Origin: Polaribacter sp.
GTDB taxonomy: Bacteria; Bacteroidota; Bacteroidia; Flavobacteriales; Flavobacteriaceae
Direction: 5' to 3'
Assembly: GCA_018663625.1 (NCBI GenBank)
Contig: JABJPX010000001.1
Location: 62,001 to 126,000 of the forward strand
DNA: 64,000 bases
Positions 35,853-44,407 of this stretch are shown here, one piece after another. The translations under genes and the position numbers were made by a program. The notes beneath the pieces were generated by a model that was given only the letters and a program-made list of their open reading frames with translations, was not told the origin of the DNA and made no database searches. How positions within the stretch are numbered: position 1 is the first letter of the stretch; each line of letters starts with the position of its first letter.

Positions 35853-37679
35853 TTAGTCTTTACGTCTTCTTCCGAAACCGCCTGGACCTCTATCGCTAGA
35901 GCTTCTACTAGATCTGTCTGGTCTGTCTGGTCTGCCTGATCTTCTGCTAGAATCGCTGCTTCTTCTTGAAGAACCACCCTCTGAGCTTCTTTTACGACCA
36001 AAACCACCTTCTCTTTTATTTCCGAAAGACTTACGATCTCCACCACCTCTTCGACCGCCGCCACCGCCACGTTCTTTTTTGGTGATTTCAACATTTACCG
36101 AACGACCATCAAAGTCGGGTTGGTTGTCTAAGAATGCAGATAAGGTTGCGTCTTCATAGTTTTTATCAATTTCAAAGAAAGAAAAAGTATCTAAAATATC
36201 AATCGCACCGATTTCTACTTTGTCGCCAATATTCTGCTCGTTAATTAAACCAATTAATTTCCCAGGATTCAAGCTGTCTTTTCTTCCAATATTGATAAAG
36301 AAACGCGTCATGTTTTCATCTGTAGCTCTTGCTCTAGAATTGTCTTTAGACGATAAATTATTTAAATCTTTCGAGTTTTCATAATACTTTAACATGGTAT
36401 TGAATTCTAAAGAAACAAACTTCTTAATCAATTCTTCACGATCTAATGCTTCTAATTTCTCGTAAATACTTGGTAAGAATTCCTCCATTTCAGATTCATT
36501 CACCTCCGTATTTTGAACCTTGTCAATTAAATTGATTAACTGGTTTTTAATAATTTCTTTACCAGTAGGAACTTTTCCTTCAATAAATTTCTTTTTAATG
36601 ATTCTTTCAATCTGACGTAATTTCCCTTTCTCTTTTCCATTGACTAAAACAATAGAAATTCCTTTGTTTCCAGCTCTTCCTGTTCTACCACTTCTGTGGG
36701 TGTAGTTCTCAATCTGGTCTGGTAACTTGTGGTTCAATACGTGTGTCAATTCAGTAACATCTAATCCACGAGCAGCAACATCTGTCGCTACTAATATCTT
36801 GATGGTTTTCTTTCTGAATTTCCCCATTACAGAATCACGCTGTCCTTGCGATAAATCTCCATGCAAAGAATCGGCACTATAACCGTCTCTAATTAGATTG
36901 TCTGCAACTTCTTGAGTTTCTCTACGAGTTCTACAAAAGATAATTGCATAAATATCAGGATTTAAATCGGCAATTCTTTTTAAAGCAGGGTAACGAGTTC
37001 TTTCTGTAACTGAGTAATATTCGTGACTTACATTTTCTGAACCAGAATTCTTTTCCCCAGAAGTAATTTCTACGGGTTTGGTCATGTAGTTTCTTGCAAT
37101 TGCTTCCACTTCTCTTGGAAAGGTTGCAGAAAATAATAAGGTTTGTTTTGTTTCTGGAGTTGCTTCTAAGACCCTATCTAATTCGTCTTTAAAACCCATG
37201 TTTAACATTTCATCAGCTTCATCTAAGACTAACCATTGAACGTTTCCTAATTTTAAAGCCCTTCTTTTAATTAAATCGACTGTTCTACCAGGAGTTCCAA
37301 CAACAATTTGAGAACCTCTTTTTAAAGATCTAATTTGATCTTCCATGCTAGAACCACCATAAACAGTAGTTACCTTAACATCGGGTAAGTATTTACAAAA
37401 GTCTTTGATGTTGTTTCCAATTTGTACAGCAAGTTCTCTAGTAGGAGAAAGTATGATTGCTTGTACATTGCCATTCTTTTCATCTAAGAGTTCTAATATT
37501 GGCAAACTAAAGGCAGCAGTTTTACCGGTACCTGTTTGTGCAAATGCTTTTAAATCGTCGGTAGAAGAAATAATTTGCGGAATTGCTTTTTCTTGAATAA
37601 CAGTTGGCTTTTCATAGCCTAAATCTGTTAATGCTTTGTTGATAGGATCTTTCAATCCTAATTCTAAAAATGTTGACAT
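35853..37679 (-). CDS. DEAD-box RNA helicase, CsdA/DeaD type
   Basis: A 608-residue ATP-dependent RNA helicase. It has the Q motif near residue 28, motif I AQTGTGKT at 47-54, DEAD at 153-156, SAT, and motif VI HRSGRTGRAG in the second RecA domain. A DbpA/CsdA-type RNA-binding domain occupies about 470-540. A low-complexity tail rich in Arg, Gly and Ser (about 540-608) probably binds RNA non-specifically. Likely roles are ribosome assembly and mRNA unwinding, often cold-induced in this family. A -7 element at 37776-37783 would give a leader of about 90 bases. Confidence 0.93.
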   Translation of the reverse strand: MSTFLELGLKDPINKALTDLGYEKPTVIQEKAIPQIISSTDDLKAFAQTGTGKTAAFSLPILELLDEKNGNVQAIILSPTRELAVQIGNNIKDFCKYLPDVKVTTVYGGSSMEDQIRSLKRGSQIVVGTPGRTVDLIKRRALKLGNVQWLVLDEADEMLNMGFKDELDRVLEATPETKQTLLFSATFPREVEAIARNYMTKPVEITSGEKNSGSENVSHEYYSVTERTRYPALKRIADLNPDIYAIIFCRTRRETQEVADNLIRDGYSADSLHGDLSQGQRDSVMGKFRKKTIKILVATDVAARGLDVTELTHVLNHKLPDQIENYTHRSGRTGRAGNKGISIVLVNGKEKGKLRQIERIIKKKFIEGKVPTGKEIIKNQLINLIDKVQNTEVNESEMEEFLPSIYEKLEALDREELIKKFVSLEFNTMLKYYENSKDLNNLSSKDNSRARATDENMTRFFINIGRKDSLNPGKLIGLINEQNIGDKVEIGAIDILDTFSFFEIDKNYEDATLSAFLDNQPDFDGRSVNVEITKKERGGGGGRRGGGDRKSFGNKREGGFGRKRSSEGGSSRRSSDSSRRSGRPDRPDRSSRSSSDRGPGGFGRRRKD

Positions 37680-37775
37680 ACTGTGTTTTTTGTTGATTCA
37701 CAGACGCCCACCTGCAAACCGTATTTATAATTCGACTTGATTTTCTTAGGGTTTCACCCCAAATTTAAAATCGCG

Positions 37776-37783
37776 CAAAGTTA
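37776..37783 (-). promoter_or_regulatory. -7 element TAACTTTG for the DEAD-box helicase
   Basis: TAnnTTTG on the minus strand, about 97 bases before the start codon, giving a long 5' leader. Confidence 0.4.
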
Positions 37784-37821
37784 TGTTAAATAAACAAGAT
37801 AGGCTTGGTAAAAGCAATAAA

Positions 37822-39213
37822 TTAATTATCGTTCAAACGGTCTAACTGTGTGTAGATATTTCTAGAAGTTATGGATGCGAATCCATTTGTTAAGACGCCT
37901 TTTTTATTAATCAGCATAGAACGGGTCATTTTGCTTGTTAAAAAAGATTTTGCGCCGCTATTGCGGTCAATGAAGAATTGTTTTTTAATATCTAAATTTT
38001 TGATTTGATCGGTGCTGTCTCCATCGATTTTTAGGGTCAAAAATTGAATATTTGGATACTTGTTGGATAAATAATTGATGCGTGCTCTAACATACGGTTT
38101 TGATACGTATTGAGCACTCCAAAAAAACAAGAGGGTGTTTTTATCCTTAATTACATCTCGAATGGCATAACTTGCATTGGTGAAATCACGGACATAGAAG
38201 TTTTCCATTTCATGATTCTTATGAATCATCTGACTGTCTTTCAGTAGCTTCCTTACTAAGTTTTTATCTTTTTCATTCGAACTCAATGCAAAATAGACAT
38301 CAAATTCTTTGTTGTCAATATCGCAGGTGGATTTTTTATAAAAATGACTGATTACGGTTTGCTTTAAAAAGGCATTTTTAAATATTTTAGAACTCACCTT
38401 TGCATCTATTGTATTTAATAAATCTACCGTAAAATTAGAGGTAAAATTATTTTGCATCGGTTCATGACGCTCCGCATAGGTTACATTGTATAAATAATTA
38501 GTGATGTATTTACTGTAAGGCTTGTAGTACATTAAAGCATCTATGTTAATGTCGACGTCTTTTCGATATTCATAAAATGATAAAGGAAGGGGGGGGAAAC
38601 GCTCTAATTTCATCTTTTTTGCATGCGAGACAGGATAACTTTCTATTCTTGCATAAACAGGGTAGGTAAGTGCTATTTTTAATACGTCCTTAAATTTTTG
38701 GGTTTCCGTAGGATGTCTTTTCGCGTACGCTTCGTGTGTGTATTCTCTGAGTGAAATAATAGAGTCTACCTTGGTCTTAAAAGATGATGGTTTTAATGAA
38801 TTGTATCCATAAAATGTTTTTTCATCTTTTTCAAATTGTAAAAAACAATCAATTAAAACATTGTTTCTCTCAGCACCAATCCCAGAAAAAACCAACGATT
38901 CATCAAATTTCCAAGTATTTAAGCTCAGCATTATACTGTCTTTTGGTTCAATATATAAAAATTGATTTTCATTTCCGTGGACGAAATAATAAAGTCCTTC
39001 TTGAATAGAATCCAAGGTGCCTCCAAATTTATTTTCAGCATTGATTGAAAAAGTATCAATTACCTTGTCCATGGCATACAAAATGACATGGTTGCTTTTT
39101 GGATTCATAATTTTACCTCCAAAATAAGTAGTACTGTTCCTAACAGTTTTGTTACAACTAACAAAAACGGTTAAAAACAGGCATGTTAAAAATAGAGAAA
39201 TAATGGGTTTCAT
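37822..39213 (-). CDS. thioredoxin-fold lipoprotein lacking the CxxC motif
   Basis: A 463-residue lipoprotein (lipobox VFVSC). The N-terminal third is a beta-rich domain like DUF4369 (FGGKIMNPKSNHVILY, DTFSINAENKFGG). A helical middle follows, then a C-terminal thioredoxin-like domain from about residue 350 (TLLFFWSAQYVSKP). Where TlpA/ResA oxidoreductases have WCxxC, this protein has WSAQY, so it cannot do disulfide exchange. It may be structural or substrate-binding. The start is the ATG at the signal peptide; seven further residues are possible upstream. Monocistronic. Confidence 0.7.
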   Translation of the reverse strand: MKPIISLFLTCLFLTVFVSCNKTVRNSTTYFGGKIMNPKSNHVILYAMDKVIDTFSINAENKFGGTLDSIQEGLYYFVHGNENQFLYIEPKDSIMLSLNTWKFDESLVFSGIGAERNNVLIDCFLQFEKDEKTFYGYNSLKPSSFKTKVDSIISLREYTHEAYAKRHPTETQKFKDVLKIALTYPVYARIESYPVSHAKKMKLERFPPLPLSFYEYRKDVDINIDALMYYKPYSKYITNYLYNVTYAERHEPMQNNFTSNFTVDLLNTIDAKVSSKIFKNAFLKQTVISHFYKKSTCDIDNKEFDVYFALSSNEKDKNLVRKLLKDSQMIHKNHEMENFYVRDFTNASYAIRDVIKDKNTLLFFWSAQYVSKPYVRARINYLSNKYPNIQFLTLKIDGDSTDQIKNLDIKKQFFIDRNSGAKSFLTSKMTRSMLINKKGVLTNGFASITSRNIYTQLDRLNDN

Positions 39214-39411
39214 TATTATTGGGATATTGCGCACGCAAATTTAAACATCTGTAGCACCATATATTGTTAATTAGCTGTTAAAAAGCCCACTTTTAAAGCA
39301 ATTTTAATAAAAAAGATGAAAAAATGGAACGCAATTTTTTGTTTTGCAGTTAATTTTTTAATGGATTGGAAAACAGCTGTATTTCTGTATGTAAAAACAA
39401 AATCAATTTCC

Positions 39412-39419
39412 TATTTTTG
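39412..39419 (+). promoter_or_regulatory. -7 element TATTTTTG for the ABC-F ATPase
   Basis: TAnnTTTG 26 bases before the ATG at 39446; no clear -33 partner. Confidence 0.45.
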
Positions 39420-39445
39420 CACAAAATTTTAAAACAGTAAAAAGC

Positions 39446-41065
39446 ATGTTATCAGTATCTAATTTATCAGTTCAGTTTGGAAAAAGAATATTATTTGATG
39501 AAGTAAATACAAAGTTTGTACAAGGTAATTGTTACGGAATTATTGGAGCAAATGGTGCTGGTAAATCTACTTTTCTTAAAATTATTTCTGGAAAAATGGA
39601 ACCGACATCTGGTCAGGTACATCTAGAAAAAGGAAAACGAATGTCTGTTTTAACTCAAGACCATTATGCATATGATGAGTTTCCAGTATTAGAAACCATT
39701 ATCATGGGAAACCAAGATTTGTTTAAAATTAAAAAACAAATTGATGATTTATATGCCGATTATACGGATGAAAATGCAGAAAAAATAGGGGAGCTTCAAA
39801 TTACTTTTGAAGAAATGAATGGTTGGAATGCAGATTCTGATGCAGCGGCAATGTTGTCTAACTTAGGAATTAAAGAAGACTTGCATTATACCTTAATGAA
39901 AGACTTAGATGGAAAACAAAAAGTACGTGTGTTAATTGCACAGGCACTGTTTGGGAATCCTGACGTACTTATTATGGATGAGCCAACGAATGATTTAGAT
40001 TTTGAAACAATCGCTTGGTTAGAAAACTTCTTGGCAAATTTTGAAAATACCGTAATTGTAGTATCCCATGATAGACACTTTTTAGATGCCGTTTGTACGC
40101 ACATTTCGGATATTGATTTTAGTAAAATAAATCATTACTCCGGAAATTATACCTTCTGGTACGAATCGAGTCAGTTAGCCGCAAAACAAAGAGCCCAACA
40201 AAACAAAAAAGCAGAAGATAAAAAGAAAGAATTAGAAGAATTTATTCGTCGTTTTTCTGCCAATATGGCCAAGTCAAAACAAGCAACTTCTCGTAAGAAA
40301 ATGATCGATAAGTTAAATGTTGAAGACATAAGACCTTCAAGTAGAAGGTATCCAGCAATTATTTTTAAAAGCGATCGAGAAGCAGGAGATCAAATTTTAA
40401 ATGTAGAAGGACTTACTAAAGAGTTTGAAGGAGAGAAATTATTTTCCAATGTTGACATCAATCTTAACAAAGGAGATAAAGTCGCTATTATTTCAAAAAA
40501 TTCAAGAGCTGTTACTGCTTTTTATCAAATTATTACCAACAATGTAAAGCCAGATGCAGGTACACATAATTGGGGAGTTACCACTACCCAGTCTTATTTA
40601 CCGCTAGACAATTCTTCCTTTTTTCAAAATGGAGACTTGAACCTTGTTGACTGGCTGCGACAATATGCACAAACTGAAGAAGAACGAGAAGAAGTTTTTA
40701 TTCGTGGTTTTCTAGGAAAAATGATCTTCTCTGGAGAAGAAGCCTTGAAGAAAAGTAACGTTTTATCTGGAGGTGAAAAGGTACGTTGTATGCTTTCTAG
40801 AATGATGATGAAAAGAGCAAATATTTTGTTGTTAGATGAACCTACAAATCACTTAGATTTAGAATCGATTCAGTCTTTAAACAACTCGTTGATTAATTTT
40901 CCAGGAACTTTACTTTTCTCTACACATGATCATGAGTTTGCACAAACAGTAGCAAATCGTGTGATTGAATTAACCCCAAAAGGAATCATTGATCGACACA
41001 CTACCTTTGATGATTATTTGGCTGACCCAAAAATAAAAGAATTAAGAGAGAAAATGTATTCTTAA
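39446..41065 (+). CDS. ABC-F family ribosome-associated ATPase, YbiT-like
   Basis: A 539-residue soluble protein with two ABC domains and no membrane segment. The first has Walker A GANGAGKST near residue 36 and LDGKQKVRVLIAQAL plus IMDEPTNDLD. The second has a degenerate Walker A (ISKNSRAVT) and an intact LSGGEKVRCMLSR plus LLLDEPTNHLD. A basic linker (about 240-310) fits the P-site interaction motif. ABC-F proteins act on ribosomes to relieve stalls. The degenerate second Walker A suggests that one ATP site is non-hydrolytic or structural, a feature I recall for YbiT-like members. Confidence 0.9.
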   Translation: MLSVSNLSVQFGKRILFDEVNTKFVQGNCYGIIGANGAGKSTFLKIISGKMEPTSGQVHLEKGKRMSVLTQDHYAYDEFPVLETIIMGNQDLFKIKKQIDDLYADYTDENAEKIGELQITFEEMNGWNADSDAAAMLSNLGIKEDLHYTLMKDLDGKQKVRVLIAQALFGNPDVLIMDEPTNDLDFETIAWLENFLANFENTVIVVSHDRHFLDAVCTHISDIDFSKINHYSGNYTFWYESSQLAAKQRAQQNKKAEDKKKELEEFIRRFSANMAKSKQATSRKKMIDKLNVEDIRPSSRRYPAIIFKSDREAGDQILNVEGLTKEFEGEKLFSNVDINLNKGDKVAIISKNSRAVTAFYQIITNNVKPDAGTHNWGVTTTQSYLPLDNSSFFQNGDLNLVDWLRQYAQTEEEREEVFIRGFLGKMIFSGEEALKKSNVLSGGEKVRCMLSRMMMKRANILLLDEPTNHLDLESIQSLNNSLINFPGTLLFSTHDHEFAQTVANRVIELTPKGIIDRHTTFDDYLADPKIKELREKMYS

Positions 41066-41073
41066 TATAGCAG

Positions 41074-41140
41074 AAAACATTCATTGTATCAATTGTCCTT
41101 AAAATCGTTTTTAGCACCTGTACAATGAATGTTTTTTATT
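41074..41140. terminator. long-loop inverted repeat between convergent genes
   Basis: A perfect 15-base inverted repeat, AAAACATTCATTGTA (41074-41088) and TACAATGAATGTTTT (41121-41135), with a 32-base interior holding a smaller imperfect hairpin (CTTAAAA / TTTTTAG). The T run after the right arm suggests termination of the ABC-F gene. Confidence 0.6.
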
Positions 41141-42085
41141 TTATTTCTTTTGTTGAAGTGGACTAATTATTTTTACATCTGAAAAGGAGATTGCACCTCT
41201 AATGACTCCATCAATGGTTGTTTTCAAAGCCGCAATCATTTGCATTTTTAATTGTGATTTATGATAGATCAAACTCACTTCCCTAGCTGGCGGTGGATTG
41301 GTAAATTCACGCAGATGACTTTTGTCAACATCATTTAAATCTAAAGTATGCAAATACGGGAGTAATGTCATACCCAAACCTTCTTTGGATAACTTAATTA
41401 AGGTATCAAAACTACCGCTTTCCAATCGGAATCTTTTTTTGTTTTCGAGTTTGTGGGTGCTGCAGAGATTAATAACACTGTCTTTAAAACAGTGCCCATC
41501 TTCAAGAAGTAAAATATCATCTACTTCCAATTCATCAGAAGTAATTTGTTTTTTATTGAAAAGACGGTGATTTTGAGGAACCAATCCAACAAACGGCTCG
41601 TAATATAAAGGCTCTTCTTTTATGGCTTCATTTTCCAAAGGAGTTGCTGCGATTGCTGCGTCTATATGTCCGTCAGTTAATTTTCGCATGATATCCTCCG
41701 TAGTCAATTCTTCAATGATCAACTTTACTCTTGGGTATTTTTTTGTGAAGTTATTTAGAAACATTGGAAGCAAAGTAGGCATGATAGTCGGTATAATTCC
41801 CAACTTAAATTCGCCACCAATGTATCCCTTTTGTAGATGAACAATGTCTAAAATCCGATTGCTTTCGTCTACAATTACTTTTGCTTGTTTCACAATTTTT
41901 TTTCCAACTTCTGTAAGTTCAATCGGTTTTTTAGACCTGTTAAATATTTTAACTTCCAATTGATCTTCAAGCTTTTGTATCTGCATGCTTAACGTTGGCT
42001 GTGTTACAAAACTATTTGCAGCTGCAACCGTGAAATTTTTGTATTCTGCAACAGATAAAACATATTTTAATTGTGTAATTGTCAT
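41141..42085 (-). CDS. oxyR: LysR-type hydrogen-peroxide sensor OxyR
   Basis: A 314-residue LysR-family regulator. The N-terminal winged helix-turn-helix (TVAAANSFVTQPTLSMQIQK, residues 20-39) is followed by an effector domain. The redox pair of OxyR is present in LEDGHCFKDSVINLC: C199 and C208, the same numbers as in E. coli OxyR. I start at MTITQLKY, where family similarity begins; a longer upstream reading frame adds 32 unlikely residues. Peroxide should form the C199-C208 disulfide and switch on antioxidant genes. No catalase or ahpC lies in the window. Confidence 0.92.
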   Translation of the reverse strand: MTITQLKYVLSVAEYKNFTVAAANSFVTQPTLSMQIQKLEDQLEVKIFNRSKKPIELTEVGKKIVKQAKVIVDESNRILDIVHLQKGYIGGEFKLGIIPTIMPTLLPMFLNNFTKKYPRVKLIIEELTTEDIMRKLTDGHIDAAIAATPLENEAIKEEPLYYEPFVGLVPQNHRLFNKKQITSDELEVDDILLLEDGHCFKDSVINLCSTHKLENKKRFRLESGSFDTLIKLSKEGLGMTLLPYLHTLDLNDVDKSHLREFTNPPPAREVSLIYHKSQLKMQMIAALKTTIDGVIRGAISFSDVKIISPLQQKK

Positions 42086-42243
42086 CGCTATAGTAATTTT
42101 TGATAAAGATAATAAATTCATCAATAATAGTGATAGTAGAGCGGATAGTTTTTTTCTTTTGAAAGATACTAAGCCTTGCAAAAAGCGAAAAAATAAATAG
42201 ATATTGGGAAATTCGGTTAATTCCGGAACTATTTCATGCTGTT

Positions 42244-42278
42244 AAAAAAAAAAGAGAAGCATCATGCTTCTTTTTTTT
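42244..42278. terminator. bidirectional terminator after the acyltransferase
   Basis: Stem AGAAGCA / TGCTTCT with loop TCA, flanked by an A run and a T run. It overlaps the stop of the minus-strand acyltransferase gene. Confidence 0.85.
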
Positions 42279-43092
42279 AATCCAAAAATTTTCGTTTATC
42301 TTCTAACTCTTTTTCTTCTTTGGCGACCTTCTCTAATTCTTTTACCGAAAGGACTTTTAAGAACGAAGGATGTTGTTCAATTGCATACTCAATTTTAGTA
42401 ATGATTTCAGCAACATCTTCATTGTCATAATCAATTTCTAAAGGTTCTTTAATGACCATAGATTGCAATACGCTTCTCTTTTTTATTTTGAGTCCTTTTT
42501 TATCAAAAGAACGTCTAAATCCGTCAATGACTACTGGAACAACTACGGGTTTGTATTTTTTAATAAGATGCGCTGTTCCTCTTCGAATTGGCTTAAATGC
42601 AGTTGTTGTCCCTTGAGGGAAGGTTACTACCCAACCGTCATCCAATGCAGTTCCTATTTTAGAAACATCAGACATTTTTACTTGCCTATTAACGTCTTTA
42701 CCTTTATCTCTCCAGGTTCTTTCTACAGATATTGATCCCGCATAACCAAATATTTTTGGAATAATACCAGAACGCATGGTTTCTCCTGCAGCGATAAAGT
42801 AAAAATTTAGCTTTGGATTCCATAAATAGCCAACATTTTTTAAGGTATTATCTCTGCCTTTAAGAGCCGCATTAAAAACATGAAACATTGCAATTACATC
42901 CGCAAAATAAGTTTGATGATTTGAGATAAAAAGGACGTTTTTTTCGGGTAAATTTCTAATAATTTCAGATCCTTCTATTTGTAAACTGTTAAAGCGTCTG
43001 AATCTACTGTGAAAAAAAACACCTAGAATTCTAATTATCCATTTTTTAATGATAAGTATATGTCCGAAAGGGTTTCTTTTAAATAGGGGCAT
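42277..43092 (-). CDS. 1-acyl-glycerol-3-phosphate acyltransferase family (PlsC-like)
   Basis: A 271-residue lysophospholipid acyltransferase-fold protein with an N-terminal hydrophobic segment. The usual NHxxxxD motif reads NHQTYFAD, one residue longer than standard (H-X5-D). The second motif reads FPQGTT instead of FPEGT. Both are variants of catalytic motifs, so the enzyme may belong to a divergent flavobacterial subgroup acting on phosphatidic acid, lipid A-like or ornithine lipids. The C-terminal 30 residues are highly charged (KELEKVAKEEKELEDK). Confidence 0.82.
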   Translation of the reverse strand: MPLFKRNPFGHILIIKKWIIRILGVFFHSRFRRFNSLQIEGSEIIRNLPEKNVLFISNHQTYFADVIAMFHVFNAALKGRDNTLKNVGYLWNPKLNFYFIAAGETMRSGIIPKIFGYAGSISVERTWRDKGKDVNRQVKMSDVSKIGTALDDGWVVTFPQGTTTAFKPIRRGTAHLIKKYKPVVVPVVIDGFRRSFDKKGLKIKKRSVLQSMVIKEPLEIDYDNEDVAEIITKIEYAIEQHPSFLKVLSVKELEKVAKEEKELEDKRKFLD

Positions 43093-43148
43093 GATAAAAA
43101 GTTCTTTTATTTGCCGACAATTTACAAAAAGAAATTAGAACCGCTCTA

Positions 43149-43772
43149 CTAGAACAACTCTTTAATTTCCGATAACATCATCGCTGTAGCTCCCCATATA
43201 ATGTAATTATCTAATTTAAAGCAGGGTACCTTGACTTTATCCATGTAGGAAGTTGACATTTCTACACTGCTAATATTCATGTCATTTAATAAGTCTTCTA
43301 AAAGCACTTCAATAGTAGCGGCAACTTCATAGTTTATAGTAAAAATGGGTCGCTGATTTGTATACCCAATGAAAGGAGTCGCTAAAAAATTACTGGGAGG
43401 GATAAATACTGTTGTTAGCTCTCTAATCGTATGAATGGAATCGGAATGAACCCCCACTTCTTCAAAGGTTTCTCTTCTTGCAGTCTGTTCTAGATTGCGA
43501 TCATTGAGTGCAGTTTTTCCACCAGGAAAACTAATCTGCGCAGAATGTGTGCCCTTATAACTGGCTCTTTTGGTGAGTAAAATACGTGTTCTATTGTGCT
43601 CATCGGGATAAAACAAGGCCAAAACAGCAGCCTTTTTTGGGTTTTTCGCTTTAATTGTATCTTCATTATAGCGCAACCTTAATTCTGGGGCTAATTTAAA
43701 TTGTGCATCTAAACCTCCTAGTTTGGTGGTTTTTATGTTCGATATATGTGCTTTAAAATCAGGAAAATTCAT
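43149..43772 (-). CDS. NUDIX hydrolase, CoA pyrophosphatase type
   Basis: A 207-residue NUDIX protein. The box runs from GGKTALNDRNLEQTARRE to TFEEVGV, and the UPF0035-like region before it (LLTKRASYKGTHSAQISFPGG) marks the CoA-pyrophosphatase subgroup. It should hydrolyse CoA or related dinucleotides to phosphopantetheine and adenosine 3',5'-bisphosphate. The gene ends 56 bases before the acyltransferase start and may be co-transcribed with it. Confidence 0.88.
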   Translation of the reverse strand: MNFPDFKAHISNIKTTKLGGLDAQFKLAPELRLRYNEDTIKAKNPKKAAVLALFYPDEHNRTRILLTKRASYKGTHSAQISFPGGKTALNDRNLEQTARRETFEEVGVHSDSIHTIRELTTVFIPPSNFLATPFIGYTNQRPIFTINYEVAATIEVLLEDLLNDMNISSVEMSTSYMDKVKVPCFKLDNYIIWGATAMMLSEIKELF

Positions 43773-43900
43773 TTAAAAATAGCTTTAAACAAACTTAAAG
43801 TTTTTCATTGAAAAGAAGTCTTAGATTATGATAAATATAAAGACCTTTTCTCTGAAATTGAATCAATATCCAATCTTTCATCTATAAAAAGGAAGAAGTC

Positions 43901-44206
43901 TTATTTTTTAAAAAGGAAACCAAGACCCAATCTATTTAAAAACTTTTTTTCAAAAGCCCAGAAAAATTTAAATTGTCCAAACAACCATCCAACAAGAGGG
44001 AGGGTCAGTTGGTAAATAGGAAAGATCAATAAAATTCGTAATGGCCAATAGATAATTGAAGAGATGGTCTCCGGAGATAAGCCTAAAAAAGCAGTGATGG
44101 GCTTGGCAACCCAAGCTGCAAACGAACCGTTAATTGCAAACACGATACAAATTGCAATTACAGACCAGTTGCTTTCAATATTCCAACGCTTTTTAAGTTT
44201 TTCCAT
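43901..44206 (-). CDS. DUF6787-like small membrane protein
   Basis: A 101-residue protein with an N-terminal basic segment (MEKLKKRWNIESNW), two or three hydrophobic helices separated by VAKPITAFLGL, and a conserved C-terminus (YQLTLPLVGWLFGQFKFFWAFEKK). This layout fits the Bacteroidota family DUF6787, named from memory. It probably lies in the inner membrane; no function is known. Confidence 0.8.
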   Translation of the reverse strand: MEKLKKRWNIESNWSVIAICIVFAINGSFAAWVAKPITAFLGLSPETISSIIYWPLRILLIFPIYQLTLPLVGWLFGQFKFFWAFEKKFLNRLGLGFLFKK

Positions 44207-44407
44207 GCTGCGAAATTAAGCACAAAAAAAAAAGCGAACAAGTGATTTTCATTGTAATTTTAAAAGAATTTCTTCCAGTAAAGTAAAATCTAGAAAAGGG
44301 TGCTAATTTTCCCTTTAAAAGTCTAAAAGATACAACCGATAAACACGGTCTTTATTTAATTTTTTTTTTTACCTTTCAATCCTAAAAAATCAAAAAAAAT
44401 ACTAAAT

